Assembly (NCBI GenBank): GCA_963795715.1
Contig: CAWCIY010000002.1
Span: 806,001 to 870,000, forward strand
Length of the DNA stretch: 64,000 nucleotides
From: JAFEDN01 sp963795715
Lineage (GTDB): Bacteria; Pseudomonadota; Gammaproteobacteria; Coxiellales; Coxiellaceae
Reading direction: 5' to 3'
Of the stretch, positions 37,224 to 46,533 are shown one piece after another. A program made the translations under genes and the position numbers. The stretch's first letter is position 1; each line of letters opens with the position of its first letter. The notes under the pieces are model-generated. The model saw only the letters and a list, made by a program, of their open reading frames with translations, was not told where the DNA came from and did no database searches.

Positions 37224-38291
37224 TTAAACTATCCTGGATAATAATGCCGCGTAAATGAGTAAAAATAATAGTGTAGGTAAAGAACCGGCTATCCAGGCTG
37301 GCCACTGGTATACCAGTGCAATGGGACCAATAAATTGATTCAACATATAAAATACAAACCCCACGATAATTCCTGTCAAAATTCGAGCACTCATACTGGC
37401 GCTACGGAGTGACCCAAAAATAAAAGGCACACCAAGGCAAATCATCACCACAGTAGTGAAGGGCTGTAACACCCTGCCCCAAAAAGCAGATTCCAATTCA
37501 CTGGCCAATAATCCAGCTTGACGCCGATATTGAATATTGTGCCATAAAGTCGAAATTGTTTGCTGATCGGAATCCAGTTGCGCTTTTTTCTGCAACAATT
37601 CAGGCTGAAAGGTAAAACCCAAGGGTAAAACTTTATACTGATTGACAATGGAGTTCATAGGGGTTAATCGTGTTTCCGCTACTTGATGCAATTGCCATTG
37701 ACCTTTTTCCAGCGTAGCACTTTGTGCCGATAAAGCTGCTAAAAGATGGTTTTGATTATCAAAATCAAAGCGGGAAACATCTCGTACTTCTGAACCTGAG
37801 ACAATGGTTCCTACCTTTACAAAAGATTGACCTTGATGCAACCACAAGCCTTCACTGGACCAAGGGTTTGCCTTGCGGCGGGTTTGTTTTTCTTTATACA
37901 ATACTGCCTGATATTGCCAGGTGGGAGCCCACCATTCCCCTACAACGGTTATGATTATCAACATTATCAAAGCTGCTTTCACCACCGCCCAAGCAATACG
38001 GGCAATGGAAACACCGGCAGCACGCATAATAATTAACTCACTGGTAGTCGCCAAACGGCCTAAACCCACCAAACTGCCAATAAAACCAGCAATAGGAAAA
38101 AGTTGATACAAATCAGAAGGCATTTGCATGCCGACATAAATAAAAACTGAAAGAATGCTGTAATTAGCTATGCCCATAGCGGGGAGTTCTGCGATAAACT
38201 CAATAAAACTTTCTATGCCGAGCAACACTAGGACTACCAAACATGTAGCCCAAATAACCGAAGAACGAATGTAATGATCAAGAATACGCAT
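37224..38291 (-). CDS. lptG: LPS export ABC transporter permease LptG
   Basis: 355 residues, YjgP/YjgQ fold: three N-terminal spans, a periplasmic beta-jellyroll (about residues 100-265) and three C-terminal spans. MRILDHYIRSSVIWATCLVVLVLLGIESF and the ELIIMRAAGVSIARIAWAVVKAA coupling helix, plus the late PFIFGSLRSASMSARILTGIIVGFVFY, are LptG features. It works with LptF and the ATPase LptB to extract lipopolysaccharide from the inner membrane. It overlaps lptF by 14 bp. Confidence 0.94.
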   Translation of the reverse strand: MRILDHYIRSSVIWATCLVVLVLLGIESFIEFIAELPAMGIANYSILSVFIYVGMQMPSDLYQLFPIAGFIGSLVGLGRLATTSELIIMRAAGVSIARIAWAVVKAALIMLIIITVVGEWWAPTWQYQAVLYKEKQTRRKANPWSSEGLWLHQGQSFVKVGTIVSGSEVRDVSRFDFDNQNHLLAALSAQSATLEKGQWQLHQVAETRLTPMNSIVNQYKVLPLGFTFQPELLQKKAQLDSDQQTISTLWHNIQYRRQAGLLASELESAFWGRVLQPFTTVVMICLGVPFIFGSLRSASMSARILTGIIVGFVFYMLNQFIGPIALVYQWPAWIAGSLPTLLFLLIYAALLSRIV

Positions 38292-39360
38292 TTTTAACCC
38301 GCCGGTAGATCAGTAAGCCAACAGCGATTGCGGCCATAATCCCATGAACCCACCATAAGCCCAAATCAAAACCCAATAAACCTTTACGCACCCAGGCTCT
38401 TCCCAAAAACAATAAGTTACCATAAACAATGTAAAGTAAAATCGCAGGTATTAACTGGCCGAATTTGCCACGCCTGGGGTTCACTTTACTGAGCGGAAAC
38501 GCTAATACTGACAACACCAAAGCCGACACTGGCATCGCCATCCGCCAATGTAGCTCTGCAGCTACTCGTGGATTATTCCTTTGAGGCCAAAGTTCAGCAG
38601 TACTTACATTACTAGGCCAGCCTGAGTGTGAAGGCGCTTGTTGGGAAATTCTAATACCATAGCCTTCATATTGGATGGTTTGATAATTAGGCAAACCGGG
38701 TGTGCCTATATATCTAAAACCATCTTGAAACAAAATAAAATGACCACCGTCTTGATAGGCTTCCTGCGCATTTTTAGCAATGGTGATATCCCATGGCCGG
38801 TCGCCTTTTGCTTTGGGCTTACTTCTTTGTGCGAAAAAAATATCATGCATTTTTAATTTGCCCCGCTCTACATCGTCAGCATAAAAAACCAAATCAGAAC
38901 CCAGGGTTTGAAAACGTTTTGGCATTACTTTTTCCACAGTGGCTTTGGCGGCTGATTCATAGAAAATTTGAACACGCATGGTATCTAAGTAAGGTTGCAA
39001 CCAGAGCATTAGCAAACCAACTATACCCGCGATCACTACTCCCATGCTGACTACTACCAAAAGCAAATTATTTGGAGTAACGCCGCAGGCTGACATAACA
39101 GTCATTTCATGATCTAAGTATAATCGACCAAAAACAATTAAGATGGACAAATAAAGAGCCAAAGGCATCAAATACCCTAGTAAAAAAGGGATCTGCAGCG
39201 ACATTAACTGCATCACTGCACTCATCGTGATATGACCACTTGCGGCGTTTCTTAAAAAATGGACGAACTGATTACTCATAAATATAATCAGTAAAACCAT
39301 TAAAATGCCGAATATGGTTGCATATAGTTCTTTGCTGATATAGCGGAAAAGAATGCCCAT
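38278..39360 (-). CDS. lptF: LPS export ABC transporter permease LptF
   Basis: About 360 residues with the same architecture as LptG. The start MGILFRYISKELYATIFGILMV and the coupling helix region YLDHEMTVMSACGVTPNNLLLVV, then the periplasmic domain and PLSKVNPRRGKFGQLIPAILLYIVYGNLL are LptF features. I chose the ATG at 39360, where homology begins, rather than 39396. LptF precedes lptG as in other gammaproteobacteria. Confidence 0.94.
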   Translation of the reverse strand: MGILFRYISKELYATIFGILMVLLIIFMSNQFVHFLRNAASGHITMSAVMQLMSLQIPFLLGYLMPLALYLSILIVFGRLYLDHEMTVMSACGVTPNNLLLVVVSMGVVIAGIVGLLMLWLQPYLDTMRVQIFYESAAKATVEKVMPKRFQTLGSDLVFYADDVERGKLKMHDIFFAQRSKPKAKGDRPWDITIAKNAQEAYQDGGHFILFQDGFRYIGTPGLPNYQTIQYEGYGIRISQQAPSHSGWPSNVSTAELWPQRNNPRVAAELHWRMAMPVSALVLSVLAFPLSKVNPRRGKFGQLIPAILLYIVYGNLLFLGRAWVRKGLLGFDLGLWWVHGIMAAIAVGLLIYRRVKNAYS

Positions 39361-39402
39361 GATGCACATTAAGCCAAAGGTAAGATTTATAATCAATATG
39401 TT

Positions 39403-40710
39403 TTAGACAAGGAGGGAGTTTTTTTTATAAGATTTTAAAATATCGTCGGGTACTTGGTGCGGATCGAAAGGCGCCCACCCTTTTCCAGGGCTGACAAAAA
39501 TAGCTCCTTTTTGGTCACCGCGTAAAACGACACTTAAACTTGGATTAGTCCAAAGCGTATCATAGATATTATTATTTTGGAGAATCTTAGAATTTACCGT
39601 CAATACCACTCCGTGATTCGCTAATACCTCTTGCTCATAAATTCCTAGCCATTTGAAAAAACCGAAACTTTGTAAAAAAAATGGTATTAATAAAGAAATG
39701 AACAAAAAAAGCGGAATTAACGGTGCATAAACAACGTTTACCAAACTTTTCTCTTTACGGTAAAAGAAAATCAACGCCATTGCCCCAATCGCAAAAAATA
39801 ACAATAAACCAGAAAAAGCCCGGTAGCCGCCATATCTTTGCGGAGTATTCCAAAAATCTGGATGACCTAAATACCAAAAACTCAGCAGCAAGGAAAGGAT
39901 TAATGCCAACATCTTGATCCATTTTTGTTTTAAAAAACAAGTGGCTAAAAATAAAAGCGGCATTGCACTGATATAAAAAAAGTGGAAACTGTGAATTAAC
40001 CACCCAATATGTTTAGCTGAATGTAAATTACCGCCATCACGTGGATATAAAATATACATAATAGAAACGCCGAAACTGGCTGCAAAAAAGAAAGCGGATA
40101 TTAAAAGCACAGCCTTTTCTAATAAAATCGAGCATTTTTGAAAACGTATTAGACAAATGGCAAACAATAACGGCCCTAAACAAGCCATGGTTTCATAACA
40201 TCGGGTCAAGCTGATAGAGATGAGAACCAAAACAAGACCTCGGATAATACCTAGGTCCTTTCGGCTTAAAAGAATAGCTGCAGCGTATGCTGTCATGGCA
40301 TAAACCAGGTTGAATTCGCCGATGGCCAGAAAACCACAATTAAGATAAGTCAAAACAAATGCAATTACCAAACCCCAAAATAAATCAGTGTGCATTTGCT
40401 CCATCATCGCGGCCAGCCAAAACCCAAGTGGAATGGCCACCAAGCCAAAACTATACGTTCGTATTAAATAATTTAGATCAGTGACTCCATATTTTATTAA
40501 TAAAACAATCGGTGTTTGGTTGATAAATTGCGCAAAAGCCCTGGCATTATCCCAAGCAAAAAATTGTTTTGATGTTAAAATTTGATAGGTGTAAGATGAG
40601 CCATCGGCATATAACCCAAGCGCAAAATAAGTACCGGAGAAGATAAGACCCGTGATGGATAAGAGGATTATCCATCTTAAAAAAGTAGAATCATTAAAAT
40701 TTAACTGCAT
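39403..40710 (-). CDS. Polytopic membrane protein, function unknown
   Basis: 435 residues with about 11 spans and a short soluble tail. The early loop has LYADGSSYTYQILTSKQFF, an acidic/aromatic pattern seen in membrane glycosyltransferase-like proteins. A later loop has HPDFWNTPQRYGGYRAF. I do not recognise a family. It sits between lptF and holC, the place of pepA in many gammaproteobacteria. Its start codon lies only 7 bp from the divergent holC start, so promoters must lie inside coding sequence. Confidence 0.7.
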   Translation of the reverse strand: MQLNFNDSTFLRWIILLSITGLIFSGTYFALGLYADGSSYTYQILTSKQFFAWDNARAFAQFINQTPIVLLIKYGVTDLNYLIRTYSFGLVAIPLGFWLAAMMEQMHTDLFWGLVIAFVLTYLNCGFLAIGEFNLVYAMTAYAAAILLSRKDLGIIRGLVLVLISISLTRCYETMACLGPLLFAICLIRFQKCSILLEKAVLLISAFFFAASFGVSIMYILYPRDGGNLHSAKHIGWLIHSFHFFYISAMPLLFLATCFLKQKWIKMLALILSLLLSFWYLGHPDFWNTPQRYGGYRAFSGLLLFFAIGAMALIFFYRKEKSLVNVVYAPLIPLFLFISLLIPFFLQSFGFFKWLGIYEQEVLANHGVVLTVNSKILQNNNIYDTLWTNPSLSVVLRGDQKGAIFVSPGKGWAPFDPHQVPDDILKSYKKNSLLV

Positions 40711-40717
40711 GAGGATT

Positions 40718-41155
40718 ATGAAACCACAAGTTGATTTTTATTTACTAAATTATAAAACCTTTGGCGATGCCTTAATTTTTATCTGCCAGCTTGTTGAAAA
40801 ATCTTATCAACAAAATTATGCTCCAGTCATAAAAATGGAATCATTATCCGATGCTGAAGCTTTGGACCACTTCTTATGGACTTTCCGAAATACCAGTTTT
40901 ATACCACATTTTCAAAAAAATAGCACCCCTGAAATTTTAACGACTGCAATCCATTCTGACCCCACGCCGTTGCTAGTAAATTGTTTTCTGTCGCAAGAAA
41001 CCGTCTTGTTAGAATATGGACGTTTATTGCAAATTGTACCGAATCAGGACTTATACCGAGAACTGGCCAGGAATCATTATCGTTTTTATAAACAACAAGG
41101 ATATCATTTAAATACCCATAATCTCGCTCTTCCCTCTTTGAAAAAGGGGGATTGA
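40718..41155 (+). CDS. holC: DNA polymerase III chi subunit
   Basis: About 145 residues. MKPQVDFYLLNYKTFGDALIFICQLVEKSYQQN and the LDHFLWTFRNTSFIPH segment are characteristic of HolC, which links the clamp loader to single-strand binding protein through psi. GAGG lies 4-5 nt before the ATG at 40718; longer frames upstream overlap the divergent gene. The last codons (LPSLKKGD) fall in a palindromic repeat that has replaced the native end. valS follows as in other gammaproteobacteria. Confidence 0.88.
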   Translation: MKPQVDFYLLNYKTFGDALIFICQLVEKSYQQNYAPVIKMESLSDAEALDHFLWTFRNTSFIPHFQKNSTPEILTTAIHSDPTPLLVNCFLSQETVLLEYGRLLQIVPNQDLYRELARNHYRFYKQQGYHLNTHNLALPSLKKGD

Positions 41156-41231
41156 GGGGGATTTTTTGAACCAAAAGATCCAAGCCTGGTCTAAAAATCC
41201 CCCCTCACCCCCCTTTTTCAAAGGGGGGAAT
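41129..41231. repeat. Long imperfect palindrome (CCCTTTGAAAAAGGGGG type) between holC and valS
   Basis: The left arm CCTCTTTGAAAAAGGGGGAT and the right arm ending CCCTTTTTCAAAGGGGGGAA form stems of about 38 nt around a 25-nt loop. A short relative is seen at 51580-51603. The sequence includes the 3' end of holC and produces several meaningless ORFs on the other strand. Confidence 0.65.
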
Positions 41232-41293
41232 CGAAGCAAAAGCCATGTGGCAATGTCTTGATAGTCTACACTCTGCGCTGTATATTTAACCTC

Positions 41294-44059
41294 ATGGAAA
41301 AAACTTATCAACCGGGCCCTATCGAAAAACATTGGTCTCAATTTTGGGAAGAACACCGCTTGGCCGAACCCAAAGGCAATGGCGAACCTTACTGTATCAT
41401 GTTGCCTCCCCCCAATGTCACCGGCACTTTGCATATGGGACACGGATTTCAATATAGTTTAATGGACGCTTTAATTCGACGTCAGCGTATGTTAGGTAAA
41501 AAAGTTTTATGGCAACCGGGAACGGATCACGCTTCTATCGCCACCCAAATGGTAGTAGAACGTCAACTCGCACAAGAAGGTTTAAGCAGGCATGATCTGG
41601 GACGTGAAAAATTCTTAGAACGTGTTAACCAATGGAGTGAACAATCGGGATCAATTATTACCCATCAAATACGTCGAATGGGCGCTTCCTTAGACTGGCC
41701 ACGCCAGCACTACAGTATGGACCCGGTCATCACTCGAGCTACTTACGCGGCCTTTATTCAATTATTTGAAGAAGGTCTGATCTACCGAGGCAAGCGGATG
41801 GTGAATTGGGATCCACATTTGCATACCGCAATTTCTGATTTAGAAGTCAGCACCGAACCCGCGGCCGGACATTTATGGTATTTACGGTATCCCCTGGCGC
41901 ATAGTTCCGAATACATTGTGGTGGCGACCACTCGACCAGAAACCATGCTGGGAGATGTGGCAGTGGCAGTCAACCCGAAAGATCCCCGTTATCAGGCATA
42001 TATAGGGAAAACCGTGCAATTACCTCTAGCCGATCGAGAAATTCCTATCATTGCAGACAGCAGTATCGATCCAGAATTCGGAACCGGTTGTGTTAAAATA
42101 ACTCCCGGACATGATTTTAAAGATTATGAACTAGGAAAACGCCACAGCCTGCCCATCATCAATATTTTTACCTTATCAGCAGATTGTAATGAGCAGGTTC
42201 CTAAGCCCTATCGTGGACTCGGTAGACTTGCGGCGCGCAAACAAGTGATCGCGGATCTACAAGCACTCGGTTTGTTAGAAAAAATAGAAAATTATACTGT
42301 AAATCTACCTCGTGGTGACCGTTCGGGAGTGATCCTCGAACCTATGTTGACTGATCAATGGTACGTGCGAATGACAGAAATGGCACAAACAGCTATTGCC
42401 GCCAGTCAAAAAACCAAACCTCATTTGGTACCGGAAAATTGGCAAAAAATTTATTTGCAGTGGCTTAACAATATTCAAGATTGGTGTATCAGCCGGCAAC
42501 TGTGGTGGGGTCATCGGGTACCCGTCTGGTACGACGCAGATAATAAAGCTTATACCGGCTACGACGAAGCAGATGTTCGTGCACGCTATTCCTTGCCTCC
42601 ATCTGTTCCTTTGCGCCAAGACGAAGATGTTTTAGATACCTGGTTTACTGCCGCTTTGTGGCCGTTTTCCAGCTTGCACTGGCCGGAACAAAATGAAGCG
42701 CTCAAAACTTTTTACCCCAGCAATGTCTTGGTCACTGGATTTGACATTATTTTTTTCTGGGTAGCACGTATGGTGATGATGGGATTAAAACTCATGGGCG
42801 ATATTCCTTTTTATGAAGTGTATATCACCGGTTTAATTCGGGACAGTCATGGCCAGAAGATGTCAAAAAGTAAAGGAAATATCTTAGATCCTCTGGATTT
42901 GATGGATGGCATTGATTTAGAAACTTTAATTGCTAAACGCACTACAGGACTCATGCAGCCGCAAATGGCCCCGGCTATCAAAAAAGCCACCGCCCAAGAG
43001 TTCCCACAAGGCATTAGCGCCTATGGAGCCGATGCTTTGCGTTTCACTTTTTGTGCTCTAGCCACTACTGGCCGAGACATTAATTTTGATATGAACCGCA
43101 TAGCGGGTTACCGAAATTTTTGCAATAAATTATGGAACGCGGCTCGTTTCGTTTTAATGAATACTGAAAGTCAAGATCTGGGTCCTGACCAAATAGAATA
43201 TTCTCCTGCGGATTTATGGATCCGGAGCCAGTTACAAACCTTAATCACCCATGTAAATTCGGCGTTCGAGGAATACCGTTTCGATTGGATTTCACAACAG
43301 GTGTATGAATTTACTTGGAATGAGTATTGTGATTGGTATCTGGAATTAGCCAAATGTGTTTTAAATGACCCTTCAGCCAGCACTCACTTAAAGCGAGGCA
43401 CTCGCCATTCTTTATTGGAAGTTTTAGAAATTCTATTGCGATTGATGCATCCGCTCATTCCATTTATTACCGAGGAAATTTGGCAAACTGTGGCTCCTAT
43501 GATTAATCAGAAAACAAGCTTGAGCATTATGGTTGCGCCCTACCCTCAAGTCGATCCGTCGCTGCTTAACCCTAAAGCCGTTGCTCAAATCGAATGGTTA
43601 AAACAGGTCATTAACGGCATTCGTAATATTCGAGGAGAGATGAAGGTCGCGCCAGGAAAAATGGTTACCACTTACTTTTACAAAGGCGACACACAAGATC
43701 AATTATTTTTAAATGAAACCAAAAATTATATTAAAAATCTGGCTAAGGTTTCTGAACTTGTTTATCTAGAACCCGGCGCCACACCACCCACAGCCAGTGC
43801 TACCGCGATGGTCGGCGCTTTGGAAATTTATATCCCACTTTCAGACTTAGTAGATAAGACTGCAGAAATGACACGTCTGCAAAAAGAAATTGAGAAGTTA
43901 AGGCGTGAGCAAGAAAAATTAGCAACACGCTTAGAAAATAAGGATTACCTGCAAAAAGCCCCCGCTGCTGTGGTAGAAAAAGAACAGCATATTTACCATC
44001 AAAACGAAAATACTTTAAATAAATTGCAAGAGAATTTTGAAAAAATTTCCCAGCTTTAG
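41294..44059 (+). CDS. valS: Valyl-tRNA synthetase
   Basis: About 921 residues, class I synthetase. It has the HIGH-type PPNVTGTLHMGHGF near residue 45 and the KMSKS loop GQKMSKSKGN, with the editing domain between (TTRPETMLGDVAVAV). An anticodon-binding domain and a C-terminal coiled coil (EMTRLQKEIEKLRREQEKLATRL) follow. It charges tRNA-Val and edits misactivated threonine. The ATG at 41294 begins MEKTYQPGPIEKHW, the family start. It lies downstream of holC, the classical arrangement. Confidence 0.97.
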   Translation: MEKTYQPGPIEKHWSQFWEEHRLAEPKGNGEPYCIMLPPPNVTGTLHMGHGFQYSLMDALIRRQRMLGKKVLWQPGTDHASIATQMVVERQLAQEGLSRHDLGREKFLERVNQWSEQSGSIITHQIRRMGASLDWPRQHYSMDPVITRATYAAFIQLFEEGLIYRGKRMVNWDPHLHTAISDLEVSTEPAAGHLWYLRYPLAHSSEYIVVATTRPETMLGDVAVAVNPKDPRYQAYIGKTVQLPLADREIPIIADSSIDPEFGTGCVKITPGHDFKDYELGKRHSLPIINIFTLSADCNEQVPKPYRGLGRLAARKQVIADLQALGLLEKIENYTVNLPRGDRSGVILEPMLTDQWYVRMTEMAQTAIAASQKTKPHLVPENWQKIYLQWLNNIQDWCISRQLWWGHRVPVWYDADNKAYTGYDEADVRARYSLPPSVPLRQDEDVLDTWFTAALWPFSSLHWPEQNEALKTFYPSNVLVTGFDIIFFWVARMVMMGLKLMGDIPFYEVYITGLIRDSHGQKMSKSKGNILDPLDLMDGIDLETLIAKRTTGLMQPQMAPAIKKATAQEFPQGISAYGADALRFTFCALATTGRDINFDMNRIAGYRNFCNKLWNAARFVLMNTESQDLGPDQIEYSPADLWIRSQLQTLITHVNSAFEEYRFDWISQQVYEFTWNEYCDWYLELAKCVLNDPSASTHLKRGTRHSLLEVLEILLRLMHPLIPFITEEIWQTVAPMINQKTSLSIMVAPYPQVDPSLLNPKAVAQIEWLKQVINGIRNIRGEMKVAPGKMVTTYFYKGDTQDQLFLNETKNYIKNLAKVSELVYLEPGATPPTASATAMVGALEIYIPLSDLVDKTAEMTRLQKEIEKLRREQEKLATRLENKDYLQKAPAAVVEKEQHIYHQNENTLNKLQENFEKISQL

Positions 44060-44067
44060 GTTTGCAG

Positions 44068-44484
44068 TTAAAAATGCAGGCTCTTTCCAAAAACCGAAAT
44101 GAACATAGTCATAATTGCACCAATAGCGACCCAACCTAATTTGAAGCTAACATCCATAAACCGATTACGCAAATCAGTTTGCCGTTCAAGCCGGATCCCT
44201 AAAATAGTTTCGACCGCAGTCAGTCTTGTCCCAAGACTACTGATCTCTTTATGCATTTCCCCTCTTAAGCTGCCGATTTCCTTATGCATTTCTCCTCTTA
44301 AGCTACCTATTTCTTGATGCATTTCAGTGCGTAAGTCTCTTACTTCATGTCGCAATTCCGTTATTTGCTCACCCAATTTTAAAAGGGTGCTATTCACCGC
44401 AGCTAAACCATTATTCACAGAAATCTCCACTTTTTTGTCAATCAACTCTGTTTGTAAAACATACAAAGACTGTCCTTGTTGCAT
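44068..44484 (-). CDS. Coiled-coil protein with 11-residue repeats and a C-terminal membrane anchor
   Basis: 138 residues. After a mixed N-terminus, residues about 45-90 consist of near-identical 11-residue units (LRTEMHQEIGS, LRGEMHKEIGS, LRGEMHKEISS), encoded by 33-bp tandem repeats. A hydrophobic C-terminal segment follows (LGWVAIGAIMTMFISVFG). The pattern fits a trimeric or tetrameric coiled coil tethered to the membrane, as in DUF1640-like proteins. No function is known. It is convergent to valS (8-bp gap) and divergent from recQ. Confidence 0.65.
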   Translation of the reverse strand: MQQGQSLYVLQTELIDKKVEISVNNGLAAVNSTLLKLGEQITELRHEVRDLRTEMHQEIGSLRGEMHKEIGSLRGEMHKEISSLGTRLTAVETILGIRLERQTDLRNRFMDVSFKLGWVAIGAIMTMFISVFGKSLHF

Positions 44485-44642
44485 ATATAATATTCCTAAA
44501 ATGATAAGATGACAACTATTTTAATCTTCAAAATTTTTTTGGAAATACCGGATTTCCGCAGTGACAATTCCTCAACTTGGCCATGAGCATAATTTATGGC
44601 ATCTTATGACTTGTGTATCAGTAATATTTAACGGAGCCTTAC

Positions 44643-46475
44643 ATGCAGGCCAGCAGTCAAAGCCCTGAACAAGTATTAAAGCAAGTATTTGGCTTTAGCG
44701 AATTTCGGCACTTGCAATCGAAAATAATTAACAGTTTATTGGCTGGACGCGATAATTTTGTGTTAATGCCTACCGGCGGCGGTAAATCCTTGTGTTTCCA
44801 AATCCCTGCATTGATACTGCCAGGAACCAGCATTGTTGTTTCTCCTTTAATTTCTTTAATGCAAGATCAAGTCAGCGCTTTGCAAGCAAATGGTGTAGCC
44901 GCTGCTGCATATAATTCATCCCTCAATTACCAAGAAAATCAGCAAATTCTAAGTGATTTAAAAAAAGGTAAAATCAAATTACTCTATATTGCTCCTGAAC
45001 GATTAATATCCGCGGGATTTTTAGAATTTGTAGAAAAAATAGCAATATCATTATTTGCTATAGATGAAGCTCATTGCATCTCTCAATGGGGACCGGATTT
45101 TCGACCTGAATATAAACAACTGGAGGTGCTGCGAGATCGTTTCCCAAAAGTTCCTGTCATTGCCTTAACGGCCACGGCCGATCGGCAAACACAAAATGAC
45201 ATTCGGCAATGCTTACGGCTTCAGCAAGCCGATTTTCATTTAGATAGTTTTAATCGCGCAAATATCCATTACAGTGTTATAGAAAAAAATAAACCTTTAA
45301 CACAAATTATGCAGTTTTTACAGGGAAAAGAGCAGCAATCAGGCATTATTTACTGTCTTTCGCGTAAAAACGTCGATAATCTAACTGCTCAATTACAAGC
45401 GGAAGGGTATTCTGTTCAGCCATATCATGCCGGCATGTCAACCATGCAGCGTCAAAAAGTGCAAAATGCTTTTCAAAAAGAAGATGTTTTTATTATCGTC
45501 GCAACGGTCGCCTTTGGCATGGGAATTGATAAATCCAATGTTCGTTACGTAGTGCATTATGATTTGCCAAAAAATATCGAAGGTTATTATCAAGAAACCG
45601 GACGCGCCGGCAGAGATGGTTTACCGGCTCAAGCCCTTTTGCTATACCGGTTAAGTGATTGTGCTTTAATTAAAAGTTTAATTGCTCAAAATGGTAATGA
45701 ATTACAACGTCGAATTGAAAATCACAAACTCAACGCCATGATCGGTTTTGCCGAAGCGCAAACCTGCCGGCGCCAAGTACTATTAAATTATTTTGGTGAA
45801 AACTTAAAAGAAAGCTGTGGTTATTGTGATATTTGTCAAAATCCACCTGAAAATTATGACGCCACGGTGGATGCCCAAATTGCTTTATCCTGTATATACC
45901 GTAGCGGGCAATGCTATGGTGTAGGTTATATTATTGATATTCTACGAGGTGCAGAAAAGGAAATAATCGAACAAAGAAGGCACCATACTTTATCAACTTA
46001 TGGTAAAGGGGCTCATCTCAGCCAGGAAGCATGGCATAGTATTCTAAGGCAATTAATTCACCAAGGCTACGTAGAACAAGATATTTCCCGTTATTCGGTT
46101 TTGAAACTAACTGAAAAATCCAGGCCATTATTACGTAATGAAATTAAATTAATACTGGCTAAGCCTCGCTTTAAAACGATTTCTCCACCTAAACAAGATC
46201 TTCCTGAAAGCAAAAAAAATAAGAAAAAGAAAATTGATTTTATTTATGATCAGCAATTATTTGAACGATTACGAAAATTGAGAAAACAAATCGCTGAACA
46301 AACCGGCGCGCCACCCTATATTGTTTTTTCAGATAATACCCTAGCGCAAATGTCTGCCGAATTACCTAAGAGCGAACATGATCTTCTAAAAATCAGCGGA
46401 GTCGGTCAAGTTAAACTACAAAATTACGGCGCATTATTTTTAGCAGAAATAAACAATTTCCTAAATCAATCTTAA
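44643..46475 (+). CDS. recQ: ATP-dependent DNA helicase RecQ
   Basis: 610 residues. SF2 helicase motifs occur in order: FGFSEFRHLQ, Walker A MPTGGGKSLCFQIPAL, VVSPLISLMQDQV, DEAH box AIDEAHCISQWGPDFRPEY, ALTATAD, and motif VI QETGRAGRDG. The RecQ-Ct zinc cysteines follow (CRRQVLLNYFGE...CGYCDIC), then a winged helix and a C-terminal HRDC domain (LLKISGVGQVKLQNYG). It unwinds recombination and replication intermediates. GGAG lies 7 nt before the ATG. Complete. Confidence 0.96.
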   Translation: MQASSQSPEQVLKQVFGFSEFRHLQSKIINSLLAGRDNFVLMPTGGGKSLCFQIPALILPGTSIVVSPLISLMQDQVSALQANGVAAAAYNSSLNYQENQQILSDLKKGKIKLLYIAPERLISAGFLEFVEKIAISLFAIDEAHCISQWGPDFRPEYKQLEVLRDRFPKVPVIALTATADRQTQNDIRQCLRLQQADFHLDSFNRANIHYSVIEKNKPLTQIMQFLQGKEQQSGIIYCLSRKNVDNLTAQLQAEGYSVQPYHAGMSTMQRQKVQNAFQKEDVFIIVATVAFGMGIDKSNVRYVVHYDLPKNIEGYYQETGRAGRDGLPAQALLLYRLSDCALIKSLIAQNGNELQRRIENHKLNAMIGFAEAQTCRRQVLLNYFGENLKESCGYCDICQNPPENYDATVDAQIALSCIYRSGQCYGVGYIIDILRGAEKEIIEQRRHHTLSTYGKGAHLSQEAWHSILRQLIHQGYVEQDISRYSVLKLTEKSRPLLRNEIKLILAKPRFKTISPPKQDLPESKKNKKKKIDFIYDQQLFERLRKLRKQIAEQTGAPPYIVFSDNTLAQMSAELPKSEHDLLKISGVGQVKLQNYGALFLAEINNFLNQS

Positions 46476-46533
46476 ACCTAAATTAACGTAACCGAGATTC
46501 ACCAATTCCCGTCATTACGCATTTTTGACACCA

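Noticed and set aside
41108..41452. Minus-strand ORFs over the holC-valS gap
   Set aside because: They are translations of the palindromic repeat and the antisense of valS.
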